In this document: positions 1-10,438 of the stretch, piece after piece
Layout of the letters: every line of letters begins with the position of its first letter
Numbering within the stretch: the stretch's first letter is position 1
Assembly: GCA_018398765.1 (NCBI GenBank)
Contig: JAHBMJ010000155.1
Coordinates: 23,254 to 55,203, forward strand
DNA length: 31,950 nt
Origin: Chromera velia
Lineage: Eukaryota; Sar; Chromeraceae
Reading direction: 5' to 3'
The notes under the pieces: model-generated
The model's database searches: none
The model's input: the letters and a program-made list of their open reading frames with translations, nothing else
Told to the model about the DNA's origin: nothing
Position numbers and translations under genes: made by a program

Positions 1-1935
1 AACCCAAGAAGCCCAATCAGCCGAATCTGACCCCGAGCAGTCTCCCTCCCAGGCCCCCCCCTCTCCTGCTGGATCCCCAACAAGACGAGGGCAATGCTAA
101 AGAGCCCGAGTCTGTTTTGGATGAACAAGTCGATCTCAACAATTCATCTGGGACTTTTAGAAGCCCAAGAGAAGATAAGGCAAGCCAAGAAAACAAAGTC
201 CAAAAAGTAGAGCAAAACGAGAAGTCGAAAGGCAAGCCCCAGTCCACAGAAACAGAGACAGAAATCTCAGCAGAAGATACAGAAGAAGCCAACGCAAAAA
301 GGTCAGCCGATGCAACAGGAGACCCATCAAACGGTTCACATAAATCTCCATCAGAAATCCAAAACTACACCGACCAGCCTCCGCCTCCCCCCCCTTCCTT
401 GAGAGAGGCACCGCCGAAGCCCGTCTCCCCGTCTCCGTCTGACTCCCTCAAGTCGACAATCAGAGGAGGAAGAAACCCTGTTATCCCAAAATCTCGAGGA
501 AAGGAGAAAGCCCCCAAAAGCAAAAGCTCCAGATCCGACCAGCAAGACGGTGACCTGACGTCAACACCAGACGCGTGCACAGACACCGACTGCGTCCCTT
601 CGCAAAAAGAAGAGACACCTGTGGACAAAAAGGAAGACGAAAAAGTTGAAAAGAAAGAGGCAGACTACGAAAAGGCGAGGAATGTATGGCATGCAATGAC
701 GAAGAAGCTGTTGGAGCAGAGAGAAAAGAGTCAACCGACAGAGGACACACAAAAATCACAACAAAAGCCTGGAGGGGGTCCAGCAACCAAAGAGGAAAAG
801 CCAACGGCCCCCGAGAAAAAAAAAGACCAAGCCCAAGAGGAAGAAAACAATAAAGAAGAGGGACAAACCAAAGGAGAAGTAGAAGAAGAAGAAGAAGAAG
901 AAGAGGACGGTCAAATCGAAGGTGCACAGGGGGGGGAACTTCAACCCCGACCGAGATCGCCCAGCTTTCGGACAGCGCGCAGAGGTTGGAATGAAGGAAT
1001 TGTCGTCTTCTTCTTCTTCTTTTTTTTTCTGTGCAGACACAGACACAGTACAGATGCCGATACTCCCGACAACATAAAAAGACATGCTTTTCAGCGTTGG
1101 GATGCCTTTCTTACAGCCTACATGCTTCGCAGCTTGCCCCAGCTCCCGTCTATCTGCCTGCCCGCTCTCCTGTCTGGAAGTCCGTGAGAAAACCCCCCTC
1201 GTTTTCCGATGATGGTGTCTACATGCATGTACACTTCCTTGAATGAACCGCATATGCAGGTATACAGTCAGCATGTGCATGCGTCGATGTCTGAATGAAC
1301 ACGTCGATCGGTGTACGTTTGCAGATCGGTTCTCTGACGGGAAGGCGGTGAGGCGGCAGTTCAAGAGGAAGAAAAAGGAGGAGGAGGTGATCAAGAACAA
1401 TAGCCTGATTGAAAAGATGAGGGTCCTGGGGGTCAGTCAGTCAGTCAGTCAGTTTCTTTCTCCGTCCCTCAGCTGGTTCTTCTGTGATGTCATTTCATGA
1501 GTGTATGGTGATGGTGTACACACAATTAAAGAAGTTTCTCATGCATGCAGTTTCGGAGAGAATGTGAATGAGTGACACGATCGAAGCAGAATGAAACTCC
1601 GCGTATGTAATCACGTCTCCTCTTCCTTCCCCTTGGGTTCCTGCATGTTGTTCCTTCCTCGCAATGATTGACTCAATAGCACAGAACTGATTGATTGTGC
1701 TGCTTTGCATGCTTTCCACTCGCCCTAGCTCCATGAACGTACACACCCGAATGATCGAGAGAGTGAGTGAGTGAGTGAGTGAGTGAATTGCAGATGATTG
1801 CCGTCTCCAACGCGATGATGAGAAAGACGTCAGAGGAGGTGTTGAGCACGAACAGAAAAAACTTTCGGGACAAACTCTTCAGACAGACCATGAGAAATGC
1901 AGAGTCAGTCAGTCAGTCAGTCAGTCAGTCAGTCA

Positions 1936-1970
<35 letters not shown>

Positions 1971-2105
1971 AGAGAAGCGTCACAGTCGTGATTGCCGTCT
2001 GTTCCCGCGCCTTACTCCATCGACAGTGCTTCGTTGCCTGTCTGCCTGCCTGCCTGCCTGCCTGCCTGCTTGCCTGCCTGGACCTCTGCGCTTTTTTCTG
2101 CCTCT

Positions 2106-2143
<38 letters not shown>

Positions 2144-2889
2144 CTGTCTGTGTGTCCGTACCTCGATCGATGCACTTTACTGCTGTCTCCCTGTATCAAT
2201 CCGTGTTTGGGTGCATGGCTCTGTCGACTACTTTCCGTTTTTGTTTCTATCTTTCACTTGCTCTCCTACTTCTGTTTTCTGACTCAACCGCCCGCCCCTC
2301 CAAGCAGAGACGTGAAGATAGATCGGAGGCTTTTGAGGGAAAATTTCATCAAGGCACGCACGGGACGCCGAGAGACGGACAGTTTGAGCTCCTCGGAAGA
2401 GGGACACTCAGGAGAGGAAATCAGAAGACTCTCCGAGGGGTTCGGGCAGTGTCCCGTGGACTACCCGGGGCTTCTCGATTGGAGATCTGGTCGGTTGGTC
2501 GGTCGGTCGGTCGGTTGGTCGGTCGGTCGGTCGGTTGGTCGGTCGGTTGGTCGGTTGGTCGGTTGGTCGGTTGGTCGGTCGGTCGGTTGGTCGGTCGGTT
2601 GGTCGGTTGATCGGTTGGTCGGTTGGTTGGTCAGTTGGTCGGTCGGTCGGTCGGTCGGTTGGTCGATTGTTGTGAATGGGCATGCATGTGCAGGGAGAGA
2701 GAGAAGGGCCATTGTCTTTCTTCTCTATTTGGTTTTGCATTTTCTTCTCTCTCTCTTTCTGCACTCCGTCTTTTGTGTATATGTTTGGGCTTTTTCCCTT
2801 TTGCACTCCTCGCTGCTTCGATCCTTTGATGTGTCTTCCATTGCATTTTTTTTTTCTCTCCAGGCGGCTTTTCTTTCTTTAAGTGTTGA
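1..2889 (+). CDS. Charged low-complexity protein, 3' part of a five-exon gene
   Basis: I do not recognise this protein. The reading frame is open from the first base, so the 5' end lies outside the window. Exons by phase matching: <1-984, 1325-1431, 1794-1903, 2308-2489 and 2864-2889, ending in TGA; all four junctions keep frame. The first exon encodes a hydrophilic Lys/Glu/Pro/Ser-rich region with a run of Glu near its end (about 880-905). The later exons are less repetitive and rich in Arg/Lys, with short helical-looking stretches (for example [16 protein letters not shown], then [21 protein letters not shown]) and a tail ending GGFSFFKC. No signal peptide, membrane segment or catalytic motif is visible. 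The composition suggests a mostly disordered scaffold or nucleic-acid-associated protein, but that is a guess. The very short last exon is the least certain part. Introns 2-4 open directly with tandem repeats of their own donor motif. Confidence 0.6.
1432..1453 (+). repeat. (GTCA)n at the start of intron 2
   Basis: About five copies of GTCA begin exactly at the inferred 5' splice site (exon ends CTGGGG). Each copy restates the donor GTCAGT. The rest of the intron, to 1793, holds a (GTGA)n stretch at about 1762-1785 and ends TTGCAG. Confidence 0.8.
1904..1971 (+). repeat. (GTCA)n then (GTCT)n at the start of intron 3
   Basis: The tetranucleotide array starts at the donor (exon ends ATGCAGA). 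It runs as GTCA copies and then switches to GTCT copies. Downstream in the same intron lie a (TGCC)n block at about 2034-2081 and a (TG)n block at about 2109-2142. Confidence 0.85.
2034..2081 (+). repeat. (TGCC)n microsatellite in intron 3
   Basis: About ten imperfect copies of TGCC/TGCT lie inside the third intron of the first gene. The open frames through it are Cys/Leu/Pro repeats and are not coding. Confidence 0.8.
2109..2142 (+). repeat. (TG)n microsatellite in intron 3
   Basis: A clean TG dinucleotide run of about 17 copies lies within intron 3 of the first gene. Confidence 0.85.
2490..2665 (+). repeat. (GTCGGTTG)n-type array at the start of intron 4
   Basis: About 175 bp of mixed GTCG and GTTG tetranucleotides start exactly at the inferred donor (exon ends GGAGATCTG). 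The array offers dozens of GTCGGT/GTTGGT donor-like hexamers. The intron ends TTCTCTCCAG at 2863. Confidence 0.85.
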
Positions 2890-3138
2890 CGGCAAGGCAG
2901 ATCGAGAAGCCAGTTTTTTTTTTTTTCGTTTTTTATACGGCGCGTCTCTTCGCGCGTCTGAAGTCGAAGTGAACGGTCAAGGACACACAAATGACATCAT
3001 AATAACTGTAGAGTAAAAACAAAAGGTCAAACGTTTGCTTGAGCTCCCTGCAGACATGAACGCAGCATTAATACGTCAGGCAGTGGTATAGCGAAATTGT
3101 ATTAGATGACCAATACGTCGAGCATAGTACACACATAA
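2890..3138. other. Intergenic stretch
   Basis: This is the region after the proposed TGA of the first gene. It contains T-runs and no convincing exon on either strand. It could hold the 3' UTR of the first gene. Confidence 0.4.
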
Positions 3139-3870
3139 TTAACGACTTGGAATGCGCTCATGCAGGGCATAAGCCGGAGGACGTTGGCGCAAGCAAGCTG
3201 TGGAAGCTGCTCAACATGTACGCGTGCGCAGGTCAGCATATGAATGTGCAGAGTTGAATTGAGATCAAGAGCGGAGGATGTGCATGCATGCATGGAGGAT
3301 GCAAGCAGTCGACTGATCGAGGTAGAGACATGCATACAGAAGTGAAAAAAATCAAGATCGTCTGCGGACTTACGATGAGCTGATGCTGCCCCCAGGAGCA
3401 AGGAGCGATCCATTCGGTCTAATGTCCCTCCCGCAACCCGCTCGAGCGCCTCAGTGGCAGTTGCCTGTTGAAATAAAGCATGCAGCTGCAACACTTTGTT
3501 TTGAACACGACTTCTGGATGGGGCGTTCTGTAGATGATATTTATTCGCTCTCATGTGTGATACGGGTCTTTCGTCTTATCGTGTGATTTCTTTCTCGTTC
3601 TTCCCACTTCTCGCAATTCGTATGCATCTGCGCAAGTGTACGCATGCATGCATTAATTTGTATGCGTATTTGTCTGAATGGCCGAATGCATGCATGCAGC
3701 TCTGCTAATCTGGTTGATCAACCGTGTTGTGGGGGTGTACTTCGCAAGTGGAGTCACGATGGACGCCTGCTTCCACAATTCCTCCCCCAAGTCTTACACG
3801 TCCTTCTGGGTCTCCCTCTCTCGGTTCATCGGGCCGTGATAGTAGTACGTCTCTAACTTTGTTCTCTCTC
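3139..3870 (-). CDS. Tentative last exons of a minus-strand gene
   Basis: This is a weak model. Three minus-strand segments join in phase: about 3798-3870 (ends ...GDPEGR before donor GTAAGA), 3374-3464 (reads ATATEALERVAGGTLDRM..., donor GTAAGT, acceptor after TTTCAACAG) and 3139-3206 (reads ...RQRPPAYALHERIPSR, then TAA). Two good donors and consistent phases support it. The 5' exon has no clear acceptor or start, I found no exons further upstream, and the protein matches no family I know. A plus-strand open frame at 3678-3839 overlaps the first segment, and at most one of the two is likely to be real. Confidence 0.25.
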
Positions 3871-5104
3871 TTTCTTTTTTTTCTCTTCGTTTGTCATGCA
3901 AGAAACAGAAAACAGGGTTGACTGATAAAGGCAGAAAGAACAAAAGGGGGACTTAAAGGGAAGTGTTCCGATTGCCTCTCAAAGGATCAAACGGACGGGC
4001 CATGAGAGAGCGAACGAATAATTAAGCAGTGAGATGGATTTGGGGAATGAGAGAGGATGAGAGAGAGTTTAGAAGGATGACAAGGTTCATCAAGAAAGAG
4101 GAAAATTAAGAAAGGGGGGAAGGAGGAAGAAAGTCCCCAAGGCACTTATGAGCCAAAATGGGAATACAAAGAAAGAAAGGAAAGACTAAGGAACAGCTTT
4201 TTTTGGAGAAATTTATTAAGAAAGAAAGATTACCTGAGCGTACGACGGCTAAGGACTCGAGCAACTCTGATGCTCTGAGTCGGAAGAGAGAGAGCAGGCC
4301 GGACAGACAATTCATTCAACTTGAATTTATGCATTTGTCTGCTCCCAGAAGTGGAATCGCAAATAAGTGACGGCAGCTGATCGTTGACAGGGATTACCGT
4401 TTAAGTGCTTTTGTCGACAGCAAAAGCATGCCAAAATCTGAGTTATGCAATAACGTAGTTAAAGGTCTCGCTAACACCTCTTTAGCGATAAATTGGCGTT
4501 TATCCACAAGTGTGTATTAAGCTAGCATTTGAACTGCAAAAACTAATCCAAAGGTCGTGGGGTGGTTAAAAAAAAAAAATTACCCAAATTTGATCCTGAT
4601 ATACAAAAAGGTAATAGACAAACATGAGTATTTTATTATTTTAAAACTTCAAAATATTTTTTAAAAAAAGTGAGCATTCAATGCAATTTAATGCATGTAA
4701 AAAATAGTAAGATATAATCTAAAGTTATTGATTATAATCTAAAGTTCATGTAACATAATTTTACACATTGTCTTTAAATATAGGTTCAAATGTTGTTATA
4801 CAATGCAAAACAAATATCATTAAACAATAAAAAACAAATTCACAAAGTGGTCTATTATTTTTTACTTAACGAATAATTTTTTTATATAAGTTTTTTTTTT
4901 CTCAAAAAAATAGAAAAGTTCCCCCCCCCCAAACAAAAAGATTTAAAAAAATCTAGAATGACCGTTATATTGTTTTTTGCTTATGCAATTTACTGTATAA
5001 GCTGGAAATAGTTTAAATGCCTCTATAGATTTTCTGAAAAAATTTTCTCTTATAAATATGTGTAACTAAATGTACTGGTAGTTGATGATAATAAGTGATT
5101 TGAA
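3871..5104. other. AT-rich non-coding stretch
   Basis: From about 4370 the base composition falls sharply to AT-rich, with homopolymer runs and short direct repeats (for example TATAATCTAAAGTT twice near 4713-4745). The purine-rich part at 3900-4370 has open frames on both strands, but they look compositional. I see no gene here. It is probably old transposon-derived sequence. Confidence 0.5.
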
Positions 5105-5473
5105 TTGAGGTCACTCCTAAGGTCACTCTATATAGTGTGCTTAAGGTGTATGCTCGGTCTCGGTAGATTTCCATCCACCATGGGGCTGTGGCTATCCACT
5201 GGGATACACTCCTTCGGAGTCAGTCCCATACCCCATATGCATGTCTGCTCCCCCTTCCACTAGGGCAGTCTAAGGTGGACCTCCGTCCGGCGTGTGTGCT
5301 TAAGAATAAAGCGAAGGGGTCGCCTAATCTTACGTACAAGCCTTCAAATGCCCCATGGAACCTAGGTTGTATAACAAATTTCTGTATGGCATGCTAGGTT
5401 AGCCAGAGCCTAAGAGGTGGCTCACCAGCTTTAACCTAACTCATTCATTCATTCATTCACTTATTCATTCATA
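5105..5473 (+). mobile_element. Possible 3' end of a non-LTR retroelement with (ATTC)n tail
   Basis: A GC-richer block sits in AT-rich surroundings and ends in a short tetranucleotide tail (TCATTCATTC..., about 5441-5473). Such a microsatellite tail is typical of several LINE and SINE families. No reverse-transcriptase motif can be read in this short piece, so the family is unknown. It could instead be an unrelated repeat that happens to border a microsatellite. Confidence 0.3.
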
Positions 5474-5949
5474 GATAATTAAAAGTTGTTTCAGCCTACT
5501 ATAACCACTGCAGTGATTATTCGTCTGTCGCAACTGGTCCTAAGACTTCCAACATTTTTTTTCCACCTTTTTTAAACTGGAAATTTATATTACTCAGAAA
5601 TTCAAACGTTTTTAAACTTAGTGTTTTGCAAGTTTACTTTGCAAAGAGATTGGAAGGTCTAGGAAGGTTTGTTGAAGATTTTTGGGGGGAAAAACCGGAT
5701 TTAACACATGAGATTAGACATGAGAAAGAGAAGCAATTAATTGTAAGCGCTGCGGCGATACATGTTGCAAATGGTTGCAGTGTTGCATCTATGCATGTTG
5801 CATCTATATTAATATGCAGGATCATCCAGGTATGTATGATGGAGCCGGTTGGGGACAGATAACACAATTCAATATATGGCATTCAGCATGTATTCAGAAA
5901 GGCATAAACTAGGATCGATGGCTTAGTCCGGGGAGGGGGGGCAAAGCCA
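5474..5949. other. AT-rich spacer upstream of a copia remnant
   Basis: This is an AT-rich stretch with no supported gene. One open frame of 78 codons from 5626 has no recognisable domain. The block may be part of the neighbouring retroelement or older repeat debris. Confidence 0.35.
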
Positions 5950-7270
5950 TCATTGCGCTTGCAGCAGAATGACTATAACAGATGGATAGGACCTATACTT
6001 AGGCAACCTGTCCCAACACAGGACCAGAGAAACAGAAAAGCAGCCCTCGAAATCAAGCCGGGAGAGCTTCGATTAATGGAAAAGGGACTCTATGGGATGC
6101 CCTACTCAGGCAACATCTTTAACAAAAGCCTTGCAGGAGTCCAGGGGGAGGCAGGATATGAACAAATGGAGACAGAGGTGGTAGTCAAAAGAGGTAAGGC
6201 AGGTGAGCCCGCTGTAGATGTCCAAATCAATTAGATTGATAATGTATTTGGGGCAAGGAAGGGTAGGAAAGAGACCACAGAAGAAATTGCATTCCTCAAA
6301 AGCAGGTTTAAATAGAGACACCTCTCCGAATTTCCCTCTGATGCCAGTATCAAGTATGCTGGCATAGAGTCTGACTTCTAGCTTTTTTTTCAATGAGACA
6401 GTTGAGGTGTCTCAGGACTCGTACAGCAGGGGAGTTAACACAGATGCCCTTTGGAGAACGATCGGAGAAAAGAGAAAGAAGGGGGAAGTGAAAGCCACAG
6501 AACTCGAACCCACAATCAAAATGGAGAAGGAGGGGGGATTGGAGCCGCTCATGCGGAGTATCAATGGTGTGTTGCTTTGGATGGTGTGCACACGACTTTC
6601 CAGACGTGTCTGGGCAGATAAGCTCGGTTGCCACTCCACCCGACCATACAGGAGAGTTGTCAGAGCAGCAGTCAGGGTCCTAAAAATACTGAAGGAGAAG
6701 AAAGAGCCGATCTGTCTGCGGGTACTGAAACAATTCAAAAGAATCATGCTAGCTATGTTGGGTGATGACAGCTCCTACTCCAGAACGACCTATAGTGGAA
6801 AGTTGGGTTGGATGATATTCCTGGTTGAAGAAGGATCATGGAGCCCAAAGACAGCGCTGTAGGAAGCCAACCTATGGCAGAACATCATAGCATGACACAC
6901 TGAACGCCATAACCATAAACATGGGAGTAGTACAGCAGCAGAAGCAACTAGCTTCGAGAGTGTCTTCAAGCATCTTCCCCGTTTGAAGACACTCGTAATC
7001 TACCTGTGGGGTCAGGAACCGAAGGTACAATTCTTTATTGATTGCAACCCATTCTTCAAACAGTTGAGGACGGGCATAGCAGCAGACGGTACCTCACAAG
7101 GGATGCTTGATTTCATCATACAGGAATTCAGATGGACCAGAGGGTCAGCAACTTGGTGCAAGAGAGAGATCCAGATGGCCAACGCTGACTAAGCCGTGTT
7201 GGCCTGGGAAGAAATTTTCATGAGCAGAGAAGAAGAAATGATAAAACAAGGAATAGAGAAGAAATGTCAT
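5950..7270 (+). mobile_element. Ty1/copia-like pol fossil
   Basis: Translated pieces in plus orientation carry copia pol features in the expected order. First come reverse-transcriptase-like residues (KGLYGMPYSGNIF near 6090). Next is the RT-RNase H connection with its GVLLWM...TRP-type signature (near 6560-6700). Last is an RNase H-like part with a D-N-P...L-R-T-G stretch (about 7020-7190). The copy is old and broken, with roughly ten or more interruptions. No gag, integrase or clear LTR pair was found, so it is probably a truncated fragment. A G-rich tract near 7285 could mark the polypurine tract. Confidence 0.65.
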
Positions 7271-8340
7271 AGATCTTTGTAAGATGGAGGGGTAAGCAGA
7301 ACGTGTAAGCAGGCTGGCACCGGCCAACCGGTCCCGCCACACAGCGTATCTTCAGAGAGCCATGACTGAACACGTACGTATCTTGCAGATCAATGCATAC
7401 AGAATTAATTGTATGCATACAAATGTATGTAAGCAGTAAATCGATACAAACTGATGGAGTCAGATAAGTCAGAGACTTGATTGATGGTTGGAAGTAAAGT
7501 AGCCTTGCTTCACACATCTTCTGTAAACGAACACATATAAGTGCTGTATGTGCTCAAGGGTAAGGGTGCCCCTAGACAAGTAGTGTCTAGCTCCTTCTAT
7601 TTAATTTTTTTATTCATTTTTAATTTTGAAGCAGTCACTTCAAGTTCAAAGCTCAAATCCCAGCTGATGTACAAAAATAAAAAAATAAAAAAACTAATTC
7701 AGGTTTTGACCAAAATTTATTTATTTATTTTTTTACGTATGGGGAGCCTAGAAATATATAAATATAGAAACCACTCCTAGGATTGATATTATATATGTTA
7801 TGTACACATGTTTTTGATAGTTTTTGAATACATCGTATCGATATTGAAGTTTTTTAAAACGGTTATATATATAATACTATAGAAAGATTTTTAATGAAAG
7901 CACGTGGGGGGAAAGAGTTTACCTAAGCCCCTACTTCCCCAAAGAGTAGGTAGGGGGGGGCGTCCACCTATGTTCACCTATATTTTTTTGAAACTTTAGA
8001 GGATATTTTAACATACTGTAACATAGTGAGTCAATATGATAGAAAGATAAATGAGAGCCCCGTATTGAGTAAGTAGTAGACGGTTGTCTAGGACGGCTGG
8101 TTGTCTCTACTCAGTACATTGTAGTTGTTTGTGTGTATACGCATTGTCTCTACGTCTGATTCAGTCAATCTATATTCATGCACGTTTGGTTACATAATTT
8201 GACACCTTGACTAACCTTGACTAAGTAACTGACTAAGTAACTAAAACTAACTAACTAACTAACTATTAAACTAACTAACTGTACCCTTTTTGGAGAATAG
8301 ATCTTCGGTTTTGTCTTTCAAACTTCAAAGCCGTCGCGTA
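7271..8340. other. AT-rich repeat-bearing spacer
   Basis: No gene is supported here. The first part may include LTR remains of the copia fossil. From 7590 to 8050 the sequence is strongly AT-rich with T- and A-runs. At about 8210-8282 there is a (CTAA)n-like array of imperfect ACTAACTA copies. Confidence 0.5.
8210..8282 (+). repeat. (CTAA)n-like array
   Basis: Imperfect tandem copies of CTAA/CTAAGTAA lie just upstream of the GC-rich leader of the flavoprotein gene. Confidence 0.6.
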
Positions 8341-8651
8341 TGAGGCAGTGATTGAAAACGGGGCGGGGCCGCGCGGGGACTTTGGAGGCCCGCATTTGCG
8401 GATCGAGTGCGTCCAAAACGCGTGGCATCCATGTCAAGTGTCGATTCCGGTACATGCACTGTCGATCAGACCATGCAAGCCCTCAATCATCGTCCCAAAC
8501 GTACCAGAGTGCCATGATGGACTATCGAAGTAACAGTCAGCAGCCTTCCTGAAGCTGCATTGTTTTTTGGAGGAACTAGCGTAAAGTCTCCTGTAAGTTC
8601 TTGCCTGATTGTCGCACACTTCAACAGCATGGACGGATCAATTCTCAAGGC

Positions 8652-8750
8652 ATGTTGGTTCTGAGGTATTTAGGCGTCTCTCTTCTGTTTGTGCTTCCGG
8701 CTTCCTTCCGTCCACCCCCGCAGAGATGCAGACCCGTATTTCCCTCAAAG
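8652..8750 (+). other. Bipartite plastid-targeting leader (signal plus transit-like peptide)
   Basis: Residues 1-18 (MLVLRYLGVSLLFVLPAS) have an n-region Arg, a Leu/Val/Phe core and a PAS cleavage-like end. They are followed at once by Phe19 and a Pro/Arg-rich stretch free of acidic residues (FRPPPQRCRPVFPSK). In algae with secondary plastids, an ASF/ASAF-type junction with Phe at the new N-terminus is the known hallmark of plastid import. Plain secretion is the alternative. Confidence 0.55.
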
Positions 8751-9670
8751 TTGGTGTCTCCTGGCAGCGTAGGAGTGTCGGGAGGTACAGTGTTGAGTGG
8801 TGTGGCAGAGCAGACTGAGGGTGTGTCGACAGGTACGGAGACGGCTGGGAGGAGACGTGAAAGAGTGGCGATAGTCGGTGCCGGGTTCTCAGGTGCCGTG
8901 TGTGCTTGGGTGCTTTCGCAAAGCCCTTCTTTCGAGGTAGACGTCATCGAGGCAAGCGACGCATGGGGAGGACATATGCTCTACGATAGCATCACCCTGC
9001 CTGGATACCAGAACAATATGACGCATCTTGCGTCTCTGTTCAAGGAAGACGAAGTGTTTCGAAACCATTCTTTGCCGTCTCCAAAAAGAGGAGACGGAGA
9101 CGGCTTCCGATGTGTGGCCAATGTGGGGGGTCCGCTTCACTTCGGGACCTTTTATAACGTGCAGATGATTTTGGATTTTCTGGGCGTGCCCGACAGGCGG
9201 GTGGGGGCCTCGGGAGGAGACAAGGACAGCTTCTACATCGTGCACCTGGCCCGAGGGCGGCAGTATGTCCCGGACGCAACCGAGATTCTCTTCTCGTTGC
9301 CTCTCCTTGTCGACATCTTGAAGTTTCTTGTGATCAGCAAAGTGGAGCCAGATTCAGATTTGGGCTCTTTCTTTGACAGACACACTGAGGGGAGCTCTGG
9401 GGGTGGTGAGTCTGAGTCTGGGTCTTTCAAGTGGACTTTTTCCTCTGAATTCTTCAACCTGCTTCGGTGGTCTCTGAAGGCCTACGAGTTCGACCACAGC
9501 GATGAGGACATCATCAGACAACACTCTGTCAAGGCCGCAGCTGCATATCTGTATCAGGTCAGTGCATGGGCACTCTGTCGCTCTGTCTTCCACCGCTTGC
9601 CCATGCACCCCTTGTGTTCGTCGATCGGTGGGTCTGTCTGTCCTTTCCTGTCCCTTCCTCTCCCTTCCTT

Positions 9671-9708
<38 letters not shown>

Positions 9709-10402
9709 TGCGCGCGCGCGCGCGCGCCCACGCGCTTGTGTGCTGCCATGCTTCCGTCCGTGCGTGAGTTACTGACTGACTTGCTTATTTGATGGCTTCT
9801 TCTCGCACGTGCGTCGGCATCATTTCTCACTTTCGGCGCCTTGCACGCACTTTCTGAATCAGTGTTCAATTCATCGGTCTCTCACATGTACCTCTCTCCC
9901 TACCCCCCTACCCCCCCCGCCCTCTGTGCATTCGTGTGTGCGCGCTCTCTTTCTCTGTGCGCACGCATTTGGGAGCATGTCATCGGCGTGTCACAATGAT
10001 GAGAGAGAAACTTCGATCTTTCGATCTGTGTCGAATAAATCTGCAGACTCTTTTCTTCGTGGTGATCTTCCGAGATCTGTTCAAGTTCTCTTACCCCTCT
10101 TGGTTCGCGTCCAGTGGGAGGCAGGCGAACGAGGAGACGCTCTGGAAGAGGTTGGACGGGAAGTTTCAACGGAAGCTGAAGAATTGGAGGGGGGGCGAAG
10201 GGAACGAGACGGGGAGGGAGGGGGAGAAAGAGACGGAAGGAGTGGAGGAGTCGGAGGGGGTAAGGGAGGGTTCACTTCTTGAGAGATTTCCCTGGCAGCG
10301 AACTCGGTCGGTGGGTGTCTTTGTTTCTCTGTCTGTCTCTTTTGACAATAAGTCCAGAGAAGGAGAGGAAACGACAGGAAAGAACAATTGCAGGTAGTCT
10401 TG

Positions 10403-10438
<36 letters not shown>

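Noticed and set aside
3678-3839. Plus-strand open frame of 54 codons, hydrophobic, starting MAECMHAALLIWLINRVV
   Set aside because: It is short, has no domain, and overlaps a minus-strand exon candidate. It is mentioned only as the competing reading.
4158-4370. Plus-strand frame of 70 codons, Lys/Arg-rich
   Set aside because: It is explained by purine-rich composition. It has no domain and no splice context.
10151-10306. Treating this purine-rich part of flavoprotein exon 2 as intron (donor GTTGGA at 10151)
   Set aside because: It is in phase and remains possible, but the stretch is purine-rich and reads as plausible protein (LDGKFQRKLKNW...), unlike the pyrimidine-rich introns nearby.
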